Part shown: piece after piece, positions 31,716 to 44,189 of the stretch
Numbering within the stretch: position 1 is the first letter of the stretch
Layout of the letters: each line of letters starts with the position of its first letter
The notes under the pieces: generated by a model
What the model was told of the DNA's origin: nothing
Databases searched by the model: none
The model's input: the letters and a program-made list of their open reading frames with translations, nothing else
Made by a program: the position numbers and the translations under genes
Assembly (NCBI RefSeq): GCF_029931775.1
Contig: NC_079328.1
Span: 7,740,501-7,804,500 of the forward strand
Direction: 5' to 3'
DNA length: 64,000 nt
From: Euleptes europaea
Lineage: Eukaryota; Chordata; Lepidosauria; Squamata; Sphaerodactylidae

Positions 31716-34700
31716 CTAAAAAGGTAAAGAGAAGGGATTATCCGTTAGTCAAGCCATGACAGATGAACAGATAAAGCACAGTTGCTTTGATTCCCACCAG
31801 CACATCTGGCCCCTCTGTAGTTTCTTCCCAGTTTTCAGGGCCCCAGCCTGGGCACCAAACAGCAGCCCTTCAAATCATTCACTGAAGGAAGAGAGGAGGC
31901 AGCTGTGGCTTCTCCCGCCTGGTTGATACCTGATGCTGGAAGCAGTCGCACGGCACAGAAGGTGAGGGAGGGCGAACAGCAGCATTTCACAAAGAATGAG
32001 TGGGAGCGGCAGTGGCCGACTTGCCTCTTGCTTTAGTGGCAAATCTATAAAGGCTCAGTGCCCGGTTCACAAGGAGGAAACTCCCTGGGGTTTGCTTTAA
32101 TGCTGGCATTTCTGTCTTATGCGAGAACTGCATTTTATTAAGGCTGCAATTCTCGCTAGGAAGCAAGGCCCTCTGAACATAGTAGTCTTACTTCCAAAGG
32201 AAAGGGTTTATTTATTACATTTTTATCCCACCCTTTCTCCAAGAAACTCAAGGTGGTCCGTATTGGTCTGCCCTCCTCTGTTTTACTCGTACAACAGAGA
32301 CTCAGCAAGCTTCATGGCAGAGTGGTGACTTCAACTTGGATCTCTCACAGGCTAGGTAACCACTACACCTCACTGGCTATCTGGTCGCTGGTTAAGTGGT
32401 GAAGCGTTTTGTGAGACCCTCAGGCACTCACAGCTTGTTGGATATCCACGGAACCTGCCCACCCAATCCAAGTAAGCTGGCTTGCAGCACTTGGTAGATG
32501 TGCAGCCCTCTGGTAGGAACTGGAGTGTGGGTATGAAGTGGATTTCTAAAAGCCCAAACTTCACAAGAACTACTGAAGCATCAATATGGACTTCTGGGAC
32601 AAGCATGACCCAAAAGCGGCTGCTTGGGAAGGAAGGAGAGCTTGCCTGGGATGTGTTATCAGGCCTATGCGGCACACATGCCAAATTGTTCTATACTCAT
32701 TTTAAAAATTTATGCATCCGCTCACCAGAGACCTGCCTGAAGTGGATTGCTAAATAATAATAATACAATAAAATCACAAAAAACATTATAAAAATTAACA
32801 ATAATAAAATCCTAATAATAAAGCCCTAAAAACAATCCAGGGGATAAAAATTAGATAGCGAACATTCAGCAGCTTATAATGATATCCATAAAATAGGCTA
32901 AAAGCAAACCATAAAAACAGTAAAAAAAAAAAGAGAGAGAGACAGAATGCCTTAGTTAAAACCCAATGGGAAAAAAAACATTTTGTCCTGGTCCCTAAAA
33001 GACAATAAGGTAGGTGCCAGACAAACCTTGCGGGTGGGGGGTGGGGGGCAGCATTCCAGAGGCGAGAGGCCACCACCAAACAAGCCCTGTCTCTGGACAT
33101 CACCTGTCTCACCTCTGCATGCAGGGGACAGAGAACAGGCAAAGCTTGGCAAAGCAATTGTTATAAGGCTGATTTGAAAATTTACCTGCACCACTTCATA
33201 ACCAACCAGCTTGAGGTGCCTCCTTTTAATGGCTTCTTTTCCAAGGAGGTTTAGATTGTTGATGCAAAACCTCTTTTGATCATCAATACAGAGAGCTATT
33301 CTGCCAAATAAAACACAAAACATGATTAAAATGATTTAGTTCAATTGAATCAAATAATACACTTCTTGGGTAAGGCAAGGATCAGGCCATATTCAGACCT
33401 TATCAGCTGCCAATGTGGCTACAAGGCTGCTCCGCTAACTTTTGAACAACAGAATCAAGTGGAACCATCTCAACACCACAAAGCTCCGTGGGATGGCTTC
33501 ATCTGAAATTGTTCTTGAAGTTATATGAAATCCAGCAACAAGGAAGCAACCCCCAGTGAGCCCCAGAAAAATCAGCCCTTGTGCTCCCATGACCTCCAGA
33601 GACCCCCGACATGGCACCTGTGGACACCACAGCGCCAGCTAAGTGGTTTTAGAAAGTGGGTGAGACCAAATGGGAATTTTCCCCAACAGGGCTTTTGATT
33701 GGCCACTGGAGATCTGATAGGCTATGCTGATTTTTTTTTTTAATGCTCTGCCAGCAGCTGCCTCTACAGCACAAGGATTTTCATTGCATGCCAGAAGGTG
33801 AGTTATGTTATGGTCGCCTCTGCCTCCTGGGGCAGCCATTTTATGGTTGTGGCCAGCACCCTGGGTCAGAATTCCAAAGGTGCCCAAAGGCTCAAAAAAG
33901 TTGGGGACCTCTGAACTAGACAGTCTGGAACTCCAGTTGGAAACATCTATGTTGTTATCTACCATGGGCAATTTTGGGTACTGAATTTTGCCAGTGCTGT
34001 TTGTTACTTAACTTAAGGGTATGCGGCAGACATTCCACACATTAAAAAATTCTCACATCCATGTATGAAGATCAAAAGTATCCATAGCTATGTGAGATTT
34101 TGCATTTTTTTCTTTTTATATTTATTGGGTTTTTTAAAGTTTTGTGAATCCTCTCAACAGCACTGCTGATGAATAAATTCGAGATTGCTCAATATAGCAT
34201 AACCACCCTGGCCTCCGTTAAGAGGGCAGCAGACCTCTGTTCTTAGGAAGGTCTGCGGGTCTCCAGAAATGGTATTCTGCGTTCTACTGCTGCCGACACC
34301 CAAACTGGGGATGGTGGCTTTGGGCAGAAAATAAGGTTCTTCCTTATTGGTTTGTCCCTGTGGGTTATATTCTGGTTCCTTCCTCTGGCAGCGCCCCGAG
34401 AACTGGAGGGGAAGGAGGAAGAGGGATCCTTGCATCCCTCTGAATTAGGTTGGTTACATGCTCCAGCAAATTAGGTTGGTTACATGCTCCAGAGAGCCAG
34501 CATGGTGTAGTGGTTAAGAACGGTGGTTTGGAGTGGTGGACTCTGATCTGGAGAACCGGGTTTGTTTCCCCACTCCTCCACATGAGTGGCGGAGGCTAAT
34601 CTGGTGAACTGAATTTGTTTCCCCACTCCTACAAATGAAGCCAGCTGGGTGACCTTGGGCAAGTAATTCCCTCTCAGCCTCACCTACCTCACAGGGTGTC

Positions 34701-37700
34701 TGTTGTGGGGAGGGGAAGGTGATTGTAAGCCGGTTTGAGTCTCCTTTAAGTGGTAGAGAAAGTCGGCATATAAAAACCAACTCTTCTTCTTCTTCAAATA
34801 CACAAACACATGAAACTGCTTTATACTGAGCCAGACCCTTGGTCGTTCACAGTAGCCCTTGTCCACTCAGATTGGCTGTGGCTCTCCAGGGTCTCAGGCA
34901 GAGGTTGTTCACATCACTGACTTCCCAGTAATAGCCTGGTGATACTGGGGATTGAACCTGGGACATTTTGCATGCAAAGCAGATGTTCTACCATGCCTTC
35001 TACTGCGTCAGATCCTTGGACTAGAAAGGTCAGTATTGTCAACTCAGACTGGCAGCAGTTCTTCAGGGTCTCAGGCAGAGGTCTTTCACCTCACCCGATC
35101 CTTTTCAACTGAAGATTCCAGGGACTGAACTTGGGATCTTCTTCATGCCAAGCAGGTGGCCAACCACTTGAGACAGGGACTCACCCTCTCAATCTCGGAG
35201 AAATATGGCCGCTGGGACACTTTCCTGAGATGAAGCAGCTCCTTTGAAAGAAGAGTAATGTGGGAACAGGCTAAATGGGACCCCCATCCTCATCTGTCAG
35301 CCAGGGGGTTACAGGGGTGCCTGAATGAGTTTTCAGTTTGACACTCCGTGACAAAGTTTCCAAATTGAAAACTCATTCAGGCACCCTTATAACCCCCCGG
35401 TTTGTGTCTTCAGGGCCATTCAGAATCAACTATTCACTTGATCGGTATTTAAAGCTGAGGAAAGAGCAGGGAACTCTTACAGGGTTCCCCACTCACACAC
35501 ACATACTCTGTAGGAACAAAATAACAGTTAAACCTTATTAAGGGATATAGCTGGTCTGTGAGGAGATCCCTTCAGAATGGGTTCACAATGAGAAAAAGGG
35601 CCCCAAAGCTGTATGTGGCTTACCTCTGGCTCACCTCATCATATTGGTTAGCAGGCAACACAAACCCTTCTTCATCGAGTTTAATCTCAAGATCTGTTGT
35701 GAGGAAGAAACCAGAAGTTATTTTCCTGAGCACTGGATGTCATTTTTTGGCCTGTCTGCGCAATACAAATGAGACACTTTTTCCTTATTCCTGGTGCATG
35801 AAATGGGGAACGTTTGGCAGCTTCCTTGCTGACGGTCCGTGACAGGCAAGGCAAGAAGCCCTACTGCTTCAGCCAAAGGTCAGCAGGTTTGTTCTTCCAA
35901 ACTGCAACGTGGCCTCGGCTGCACTATGGAATTTCAAACCTCAGCCAAGCGTGGAGGTCAAGGGTCTTCTCTGTATCTTATTTCTGAATTAAATCCATCT
36001 GGGCGTAGGTGACAGAGACCAAAAATGGGGCGGGCGGAGGATGTGTGGAGCAGAAGAGGGTTTCTACTGATGCCTTTGAGGGTATCACAATCACCCCCCT
36101 GTATACTGACGGAGAGAGAGAGAGAGTACTTGTTTGCCAGAATGTTGATTTGGAGTTTTAATTTTTCTAATTTTAATTTAATTTACTTATTCTACTTCAG
36201 TAGAAATGAGACGCCAGAGGCTTTTTCGAGTAATTAACCAAGTAACAGAGAGTTATTAAACACTGAACGAGGGCTGGACTTGGAGGGAAAACAGTAGGCA
36301 GGGAAGGCATAGAACCAGAGCTAGTTTATAATTTTAACGACAGAGAAGGCATAGATCTTAGATGGGTTATTTGGTACAGAATTACAATTCTTAAATTAAG
36401 TTCCCGGATTCAGTTCACAGAACTTCCTATAGATGTTCATATGCAGACTCTGCTGCCTAGCTAACAGAGAACTACGGAGATTATACAATCTCTCCCCTTC
36501 CCCCAGAGAACAAAGAAGTATGGAGATTGTCCCTCAAATTGTCCCTTCCAGTTCTCTCTATAGATCTACCCCACTTTTCTGTGGCAGTGATCCCTTAACA
36601 AAACCCTGTATCTGGAATATCTCCTCCCCAGAACCTATTCCCTTCCAGTGACCTGAGAAAGGGTCCCTTTCCTCCCAGCCTCTACCCGTCACTCCATAGG
36701 AGTGGTTTCACACCGGCTTAGGCAAATGTGAACCCTCCGGTTCCCAGAGTCAAACTCAGCTTCTGATCACACAGGTTACCAAATACAGACCCCCTCCCTT
36801 TTTTCCAGAACAGAGAGAGTGAGCTCCTTAGCTCCACTTTCTCTGAGCTTCTCTCCGAGATTAACCCTTTGTTCGCCACAGTGGGACAGAGTGTGTGTAT
36901 GAGGGGAGGTCAAACAGACCCTCTCAATTCCTGCACCCCCTAAGCAGTAGGCTCCATGCTCCTGTGGGCTGAGCTGCATTAAACAGGTTGGCATGCACCA
37001 TGGTGCAGAGTGGTAAGCTTCAGTACTGCGGTCCAAGCTCTGCTCACGACCCTCGTTCGATCCCAATGGAAGTCAGTTTCAGATAGCCGGCTCAAGGATG
37101 ACTCAGCCTTCCATCCTTTCAAGGTCTGTACAATGGGGGTAAAGCGTAGATGACTGGGGAAGGCAATGGCAAACCACTCTGTAAACATAGTCTGCCTAGT
37201 AAACATTGGGATGTGACATCACTCCATGGGTCAGTAATGAATCGGTACTTGCGCAGGTAATACCTTTATGCAGTTGCTCAGATAATACCTTTACTTTATG
37301 CATTTGGCTGCTGTGCACTGTTCCTGAGCCCAAGCTGAATCCCTGGGATCCCTCTGGGCCCAGTTATTATTTTGTGTATGCAAGATGCAAACATTTCTGG
37401 AATAAATGCAGCATTGATTTATACTGTGGAGAAACTCCATTCACCCAGGAATTCACCCCAACCATTTCAATTATTGTGAATGCTCTCTGTCCATGTAGAG
37501 GAGCATAGTAGGCGGCAGAAGGGAGTGGGTTTGGAGAAAGGAGCCTTCAAACTCCCCAGCACAGAGCCTTCAAACTCTGGGTTGTGCAAAGGGCACTGGC
37601 CAAATCAGGACAGTGGCTTGCTATCGCCCATCCTGCTGCCAGGTCACATCCAAAAGGGTATCTGATGAAGGGGAGCATTGACACTTGAAAACTGATACCC

Positions 37701-40700
37701 CAAAAATCTTGTTGGTCTCTAAGGTACTGGACTCAAATCTAGCTGTCCAAAAGGGAAAGAGACTGCTACAAGTCAAATGACAAAAAAGTAATCTCTTATT
37801 TTTAGGGCAGGAAGATCCAAATGACCACCAGGCAGGGACAGACTCCCCACAGTAGGTTACAAATTCTCTGGACACAAGGAAGAATCACTCTCTCTTACTG
37901 TTTCATTTTGGGCAGCATTTTGGATGGGCCTGTGCCATGAAAGACTACATTTTTACCTAGTTAGGCAGTCCATTTTGTCCATGCAGTAGGGACAATGGGG
38001 ACAAGACCCAACCATGAGAACAAAGGTAATTATGAACTTTAAACTACTGAAAGTTCAAGTAAAGCTAGCCTGTCCTATTTGAACATCTTTAGGAAGTACA
38101 TAGTGTCAAGAGAGAGGACTGCATGTTTTCACCTTTCTTTGTTCACTTGCTCAGTCCGAAAGCTTGAACAGAAAATGTGAATTCTTTTCTTCTTTTATTA
38201 AACTTCCTTATATTTTGAATGCTTTAAGCCAGGTCTCTGAAACACAACATGCCTGTCCAGTGTTGCTGTCAGAAGTGTGGTAACAGGGAGGGGCAGTTTG
38301 GAACACAATAGCTGGAATATGCAGAGGCTGCGATAAATGGCCACTGTGCTAGCCTGTATGTGCGTAGTGAGAAGTGCTGTGACTAGGTGGAGCCTTAAAC
38401 AGCAGTGTCAGTATGGAGTACAAGATGCATGACTCTGTTTAGCAGGAGATGCTTTCAGGGTTGGTGGAACCCAGTTTGTTTTTTGCACACTTGTGGAGCG
38501 AAGGATGGCCAGGCGTTTTCCCAACCCCTCAGGGAGCAACAGGAGGACAACTAATGAGTTTGTTCCTTCACATACACATTAAAAACAGTTTGCAAAAAAA
38601 CAAAGACAACATTTACATGCAGCCACGCTAAAATTCACTGTTCATGCCTACCTATAGTATAGTAGTAAGGGGTCAACACATGGGAGGCAAAATACTTCCG
38701 GGCTCCCAACAGGTCAATCAGGCCAGCCTTGACTTGGTTGTAGAAGTGAATGTCTACAGAGGACTCCAGTGAATGGTCTGGTGTAAGAAAGGACTTGACT
38801 CGGTATTTTGGAAGCAGTTTGGGACCCTTTCAAAACAGGAAATGAAAACTAAGCCAAGTTTATTCCCATTGATGACATAAACCTTGATACATATGCAAGA
38901 AATAGGAAAGCAGGAAGGAAGGAAAGCTTTCTCAGGTCAATTGCAATTTTTGGAAGGGTCTTAATATCACTATATAGTTGAATATGAAATTTAACAAGCC
39001 ACAGGACTCAATACGAAGCTACCAATAAAATGATTATTAGTCATTTTTCAGCAGATATCAGCAATGTTATGAAAGAATTGGGCTGAACAAAATAATTTGG
39101 CATATTCTCATACCTCGTAGGAGGGACATTCCACTGTAACAGTTAGAAATAGCTGGGTCAGCTGAGAAAGGACAGATCTCGTCAAACCAGGTCTTTCAAC
39201 TAGAATACAGAGAACAAGACAGACATAACAAGGAGAACGTCTCATACATGTGTCTTTTAAAACATAAGTAACACCACAGCTTAAAGTGATCTGTCAGTTA
39301 AACTATAACAGACACCAAGAAGATGGGGGAAAGGAGGCAACCAGAGTTATCAAATGTACTAAACCATTGTCAAAATGCTGGAAGGGATTCCCTAAAACCG
39401 CTGGACCACTTCTGCTCAGTGACGTCATAATGCTCCCATTTCCCCGGAGCAAGCTGCAATAATCCTTAATCATAATTGAAAATACGTCTACACCAACCAT
39501 AACCCTGGTTAATGCTAACCAGGGTTTGCAAGTGAACCTCAGTAAGATGGGAATCCTGCTTCACATAACCAAGGTTAAGGTTACGGCAGACATAACTAAA
39601 ACGGGTCCCCAACATGGTGCCTGCCAAGTGTTTTTAGGAAGTGGGTGGGGACAGGTGGGGCTCTTGTTTGGTTCTGATTGGTTATGCAGATTTTTTTAAA
39701 AAAATTGCTCTAGGCAGCAACTGTCACCCCAGCACATGGATTTTTACAGCACAGCTGAAGGTAAGCTGTGTGTATGCAAGAAAACATTTAATTTAAAAAG
39801 GCGTCATACTAAAGAAAGCTTCCGCCCAAAACATTGAAGAGTTGCTTTTAGAGTTATACATCACTTCCTAACATTTTGTATTTGGCTCCACCTACTGTGG
39901 CAGCCATTTTGTCACTGGCTCCACTTCCTGAAGTAGCCATTTTTGTAATTGGCTCTGTCACCCTGGGTCAGAATTCCAAAGGTGCTCACAAGCCCAAAAA
40001 GGTTGGGGACTCCTGCTTTAAAAGATAGTTGAGGGTGTCAGGGAAAGAGTGAGGGGGATTTGCACTGCACCAGAGAGAATGATAGATCTTGCAACCTGCT
40101 CCTAATCTTTGCATCATCATTTCCTTCCAAACTTCGAAATTTCTATTCAAAAATACAGCACAATATTTTGGTACATTCCTGCACAAAATTGGTTTAACAG
40201 GGTCCTGTCAGAATTGACATTCCTTTCCTTTTCGTGAGTTGAAGAATGTTATTTCTAATATTAACAAGTTCCTGAGTAGTAATAGGGGAGGAAAGGTGAC
40301 ATGGTACAGCCCGATCTTGTCAGATCTCGGAAGCTAAGCAGGGTCAGTATTTAGAAGGGAGATCAAGAGGAAGGCAATCGCAACCATCTCTGTTTCTCGT
40401 TTGTCTTGAAAGCCCTTTGCTGGTGTAGCCATAAGTTGTGACTTGGCAGCACATAGTATGTAAGCAGTGATAAGGGTTAAGAGAGACTCCAACTCAGTGG
40501 TTTTCAAAGCGACTGGTTTCAGGGAACTCTTTGCACGTGGATTTTCTGCCAAGGAAATCCTGTACAGCAGCCACGGAATGCAAGTATGTTGCAAAGGATT
40601 GTTGGGTGTGATCTCAGTTTCAGGATCATACAACCACCAAAGACTACTAAGCAAACTTCATAGTCATGGGATAAGAGGATAAGTCCTCTTATGGATTGAG

Positions 40701-43700
40701 AGCTGGCTGAAAAATAGGAAGCACAGAGTAGGTATCAATGGTCAGTTCTCACAATGGAGGGATGTGAGCAGTGGAGTCCCTCAGGGATCTGTTGGGACCG
40801 GTGCTTTTCAACCTGTTCATCAATGACCTGGAGTTGGGGTTAAACAGTGAAGTAGCCAAGTTTGCAGATGACACCAAATTATTTAGGGTGGTTAAAACAA
40901 AATCGAACTGTGAAGAGCTCCAGAAGGATCTCTACATACTGGAAGAATGGGCATTAAAATGGCAAATGAGATTCAATGTGAGCAAGTGTATAGTGATGCA
41001 TATTGGGACAAAAAATCCCAACTTCACATATACACTGATGGGATCTGTGCTGGCATCAACAGACCAGGAAAGGGATTTTGAGGTGGTAGTGGATAGCTCA
41101 ATGAAGATGTCAACCCAGTGTGTGGCTGCTGTGAAAAAGGCAAATTCCATGCTGGCCCTAATTAGACAAGGAATAGAGAATAAAACTGCAGCTATCATAC
41201 TGCCCTTGTACAAATCTATGGTGAGACCACACTTGAAATACTGTGTACAGTTCTGGTCACCACACCTAAAAATGGATATTGCAGAACTTCAGAAGGTGCA
41301 GAAAAGAGCAACCAAAATGATCAGGGGGCTAGAGCAACTGCCCTATAAGGAGTGGTTAAAACACTTAGGGCTGTTTAGGTTGGAAAGAAGGTGGCTAAGG
41401 GGAGACATAATAGAGGTCTATAAAATTATGCATGGTATGGAGAGTGGACAGGGAGATGCTTTTCTTCCTCTCTCATTAATACTAGAACGCAGGGTCATCT
41501 GCTGAAGCTGGAGGGTGACAGATTCAAAACAGATAAAAGGAAATATTTCTTCACACAGTGCATATATTGTGGAAATCCCTACCCCAGGATGTGGTGATGG
41601 CTGCCAACCTGGAAGGCTTTAAGAGGGAAGTGGGCATACTCATGGAAGGATAGGGCTATCCATGGCTACTAGTCATGATGCATACCTATTCTTTCCAGGA
41701 TCAGAGGAGCATGCCTACTATATTAGGTGCTGAGGAACACAGGCAGGATAATGCTGCTGCAGTCGTCTTGTTTGTGGGCTTCCTAGAGGCACCTGGTTGG
41801 CCACTGTGTGAACAAACTGATGGACTTGATGCACCTTGGTCTGATCCAGCATGGCCTTTCTTATGTTCTTAACCAGGTCTGGATCCTCCACACAAATATG
41901 GTAATATTACCCAGTGCTGCTCCACTAACAGTGCATTCCTGAGAGGAATGCGTGCGCCGGGCTTAGGAGGCAATGCAGTGGCGTTGCCTCCTAAGGAGGT
42001 TTCGGCACCAGGGGCATTCCTGAGTCAAAATGGCTCAGGAGGCTGCCTAATGGCAGCCCTGCCCCCTGGCCAGCCTGGGAACGCCATTATGCCCCAGGAA
42101 TGCTTCCCGGGTCAACGCCGCGGCCTTTGCCAGCATGTGGATGCCGGCGGCAGGCTTCGGCGGCATCTGGGCCCAGCGCTGCTATGGCAGCGACCGGAGA
42201 CTGGCGTTCAGCCCTGCATGCCGGCACTGGGGCCACAAATGCCGGCGTGTGCCTCCCGGATGCCAGCACTGTGGGCCCTTGTGCTGGCATGGGCCGTCGC
42301 AGGCCTCCAAAGGCCTTTGGGCGCGGCCGCCGGTGGAAGTCAGGAATGCATGGTTACAATGCATGCTGCACAAAAGAAAAACTGCAAACAAACAAGTCTG
42401 TCCTTACAAGGTCCAATTCAACTAGTTACTTCCCGTTTAGCACAAGCCCTAATTCATTATTACATCCCCGCTGGTAATCTATAAAACTCTGCTCACCCTC
42501 TAAACCAGTTGGCTGGAAACCCAGGTTGGCAGTCTGGGTTCAGAGGGCAAATGTAAGCCAAGGGCAAGAGACTAAGTGCAGGACTCTGCTGCCAGGGCAC
42601 AACTGTGGTTTCGCATTACAAGCAACTCCACCCAAGCAGTTTTCCAGGCAGATCACTGCCACAGCAATCCCCCCCACTGAAGAACCTCCACGCTACTATA
42701 CAGTTTGAAAAGCCGGTGAACGGAATGCCAGAGAGGTAGACCTCACACACTTACCTTGCAACTGCTGCAGAAAATAAGGACGAAATACTTTTGCCAGAAA
42801 ATTGAGTGGATAGCGTTCAACCAGGGTGAATGAGTGAAGCAGGTTCAATAGAACATGGGGCTGAAACTCAGCAAATCGGGCACTGAGCACCCTTTCCAGT
42901 TTCTGGAAGAGGGACGGAGCACAGGGTGGAAGGTAATTGAGTTTCCCAAATGGGATAATCTGCTCGGCAATCTGAACGGACGTGAAACTATCTGCCTTGT
43001 AAATGAAACTTTCTGCCACTGCGTTGAAGATAGTTTTGGAGAGGATGTGCTTCCTGCTGCAGTACTGCATGACTTTGGAGACCACCTCGGGCTGCAGGGT
43101 GAAGGCGTATTTGGCAATGTGTTTTTCCAGGGCTTCTGTGAAGAATGGATCGTTGTGTCCAAAATGAATGAAAGCCTCCAGAACATGAATGATTTCATCA
43201 TCTGTGAAACGGGGAATGTGGCGTATAGAATACTTACAAAGCTTTATCACCAAGGGGATAGCTTGGGTTTGATCAAGAACAACCAGAGCATTCAGTACTG
43301 CACTTGTCAGTTTGGGGCTGAATTCAAAAACTTGACTCACAGTTAAATTGTTCATTTTGTTCAACAGGCCTTGGTATTTACCTGTCTTTCCTACACCCAA
43401 CTGCAGAATTCTGTACACCATGGCCATTTCATCAGGTTTCCAGTCCTTAAGGTTTGCACTCTGCACCTCGTCCATAATTTGTTCCAGCACTGCACAGTCT
43501 GGACCTTCTAGGTCAAATAAGCCTTCGGCAAGATCACACAAATCTTTGATGGTCAGCTGGCCCTTTTTGAGACGTTTCTGGCTCTCCGATATCAAACGAA
43601 TTACCAAGGTACTCCATGGGTCCACGCGCAACTTTATCAAGGCACTTAGTGAATTCACAAGACCAAAGTCAGACAGGTTTGGAGATTCTTGTTCCAGCTG

Positions 43701-44189
43701 GAAACAAAGGGATTGGAAGATTTTGTCCTCCGCCAGCTCCTGGGCGTGCTTCACCCTCCCATCCTCCACTTCAACATCACACAGCCGCTGGAAGACAGCT
43801 GCCACTGTGGTGTCCGTTAAACTTTCCAGAGAAGTCACAAATTTGAAAATTTCTTTGTACGAGTGGCAATTGTTTAACTCCTTCAAAAGCTCCTGTTTCT
43901 CTGTCCGTTTGCCATTTGATTTGAACTGATCACTTGCCTCTCCGTGGAGGTTCACCATTCCCATAATGGAGCTGGGAGGATTTCCCAGCTCCACATGATA
44001 ATTTCTACAAACTGTGCTTTGCGCGCCAGGCACTGAACATGCTATTTGCAAGGCCGGAGAGCCATAGAGGCCCAGCAGCCCTTTTTCTGAACCAAAGTGG
44101 CTTACAACTCTCCCTCCAGTTAGCAGCTGTCTGCATGCATGTACTCTGGAAGTATATGCTTGGAAACATTTTAAATTCATCAAGGCCAT
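31617..44189 (-). CDS. FASTKD3: FAST kinase domain-containing protein 3, complete coding region
   Basis: Six coding exons in transcript order: 44189-42755, 39199-39114, 38826-38652, 35693-35624, 33300-33186, 31715-31617. They total 1980 nt, giving 659 aa (human 662). Every junction has AG/GT borders and phases close. The family is mitochondrial and controls stability and translation of specific mitochondrial mRNAs; FASTKD3 is linked to respiratory complex activity. Visible parts: a poorly conserved, probably mitochondrial-targeting N-terminus; the helical FAST_1/FAST_2 region (LNALVVLDQTQAIPLVIKL, VLEAFIHFGHNDPFFTEAL, FGKLNYLPPCAPSLFQKLE); and a C-terminal RAP domain (IALCIDDQKRFC, LLGKEAIKRRHLKLVGYEV). 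It faces MTRR head to head, as in mammals. Confidence 0.97.
31716..32200. other. FASTKD3 intron, nothing recognised
   Basis: No gene or nameable repeat. Confidence 0.35.
32205..32385 (-). repeat. Sauria-type SINE
   Basis: tttatttattacatttttatcccaccctttctcc at the left, tggcagagtggtgacttcaac and ctaggtaaccactacacctcac at the right. Confidence 0.7.
32740..33180 (-). repeat. Interspersed repeat, family not named
   Basis: A-rich left part, then gtaggtgccagacaaacc, cattccagaggcgagaggcc and agccctgtctctgg. The phrase set resembles a common reptile repeat, and a weak relative sits near 49200-49480. It ends a few bases from FASTKD3 exon 6. Confidence 0.45.
33186..33300 (-). CDS. FASTKD3: FASTKD3 exon 6, RAP domain first part
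   Basis: 115 nt encoding RIALCIDDQKRFC and LLGKEAIKRRHLKLVGYEV, ending VVQ before gtaaat. An interspersed repeat ends only a few bases into the downstream intron. Confidence 0.95.
33598..33918. mobile_element. Charlie-like non-autonomous hAT element, copy 1
   Basis: Ends gacccccgacatgg and aaaaagttggggacctc are near-inverted. The internal phrases gtcagaattccaaaggtgc and cagccattttatg are shared with the copy at 39596. Confidence 0.65.
33919..34490. other. FASTKD3 intron, nothing recognised
   Basis: No gene or clear repeat. aattaggttggttacatgctccag is duplicated around 34444-34492, flanking the start of the next SINE. Confidence 0.35.
34494..34795 (+). repeat. tRNA-derived SINE, family A (nearly full length)
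   Basis: gagccagcatggtgtagtggttaagaacgg through cggcatataaaaaccaactcttcttcttc. Confidence 0.9.
34802..35190 (-). repeat. Two tandem family B SINEs
   Basis: Two consecutive reverse copies (34802-34995 and 34996-35190), each with the gccttctactg..tcaga..cttgg head and the ctgggga(t/c)tgaac..ttct(g/t)catgc tRNA-like end. Both are degraded. Confidence 0.75.
35301..35400. repeat. Fold-back element in FASTKD3 intron
   Basis: Arms 35301-35340 and 35361-35400 pair over 40 bp with four differences, all transitions. The loop is 20 bp. Probably a miniature inverted-repeat element. Confidence 0.65.
35624..35693 (-). CDS. FASTKD3: FASTKD3 exon 5
   Basis: 70 nt encoding DLEIKLDEEGFVLPANQYDE then VSQ. 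Two GT donors lie 11 nt apart. The distal one (AG before gtaagc) restores frame and matches the length of the human protein, so it was chosen. The proximal gtgagc would break the frame into exon 6. Confidence 0.92.
35845..36985. other. FASTKD3 intron, nothing named
   Basis: Includes a (ga)n tract near 36113-36125. Some phrases look repeat-like but match no family I can name. Confidence 0.3.
36989..37262 (+). repeat. tRNA-derived SINE, family C
   Basis: catggtgcagagtggtaagcttcagtactgcggtcc, ttcgatcccaatggaag, agccggctcaaggatgactc, ending ccatgggtcagtaatgaatcggtacttgcgcagg. Confidence 0.87.
37263..38640. other. FASTKD3 intron
   Basis: The 37655-37740 stretch (tatctgatgaagg..ttgttggtctctaaggtact) resembles a widespread reptile retroelement end. 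Otherwise nothing was recognised. Confidence 0.35.
38652..38826 (-). CDS. FASTKD3: FASTKD3 exon 4
   Basis: 175 nt. It encodes GPKLLPKYRVKSFLTPDHSL and LIDLLGARKYFASHVLTPYY, a highly conserved FASTKD3 stretch. The donor is gtaggc. Confidence 0.94.
39114..39199 (-). CDS. FASTKD3: FASTKD3 exon 3
   Basis: 86 nt. On the minus strand the acceptor is TTCTAG and the donor gtatga. It encodes RSVLSQLTQLFLTVTVECP, matching the FAST_2 region. Confidence 0.93.
39596..40016. mobile_element. Charlie-like non-autonomous hAT element, copy 2
   Basis: It starts gggtccccaacatggtgcctgcc and ends aaaaaggttggggactcctg. The ends are inverted. It shares its body with 33598-33918 (gtcagaattccaaaggtgc). Confidence 0.72.
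40297..40460 (+). repeat. 5S-rRNA-derived SINE
   Basis: cccgatcttgtcagatctcggaagctaagcagggtcag is the internal promoter region of 5S rRNA, followed by a tail ending gtagccataagttgtgacttggc. It is related to the copy at 51903. Confidence 0.78.
40630..41875 (+). mobile_element. CR1 LINE, 5'-truncated, copy 2
   Basis: Encodes RT from palm to thumb: [33 protein letters not shown] (active-site FADD), [40 protein letters not shown]. The frame is open from 40771 to 41505. The 3' end is ggtctgatccagcatggcctttcttatgttctt. It is relatively young, close to the copy at 9240. Confidence 0.92.
41940..42350. repeat. GC-rich block, probable DNA-element remnant
   Basis: GC-rich, with repeated gccggc and gcattcctg words. 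It shares vocabulary with 14620-14945. Overlapping open frames on both strands reflect composition, not coding. Confidence 0.35.

Noticed and set aside
40297-40350. 5S rRNA gene
   Set aside because: Only the internal promoter part is 5S-like and it continues into a SINE tail.
41948-42484. 178-codon frame in the GC-rich block
   Set aside because: Overlapping frames are open on both strands, as expected from high GC; no recognisable domain.
42845-43929. Open frames of 118-193 codons overlapping FASTKD3 on other frames or the plus strand
   Set aside because: Shadows of the large FASTKD3 coding exon; no family signature.
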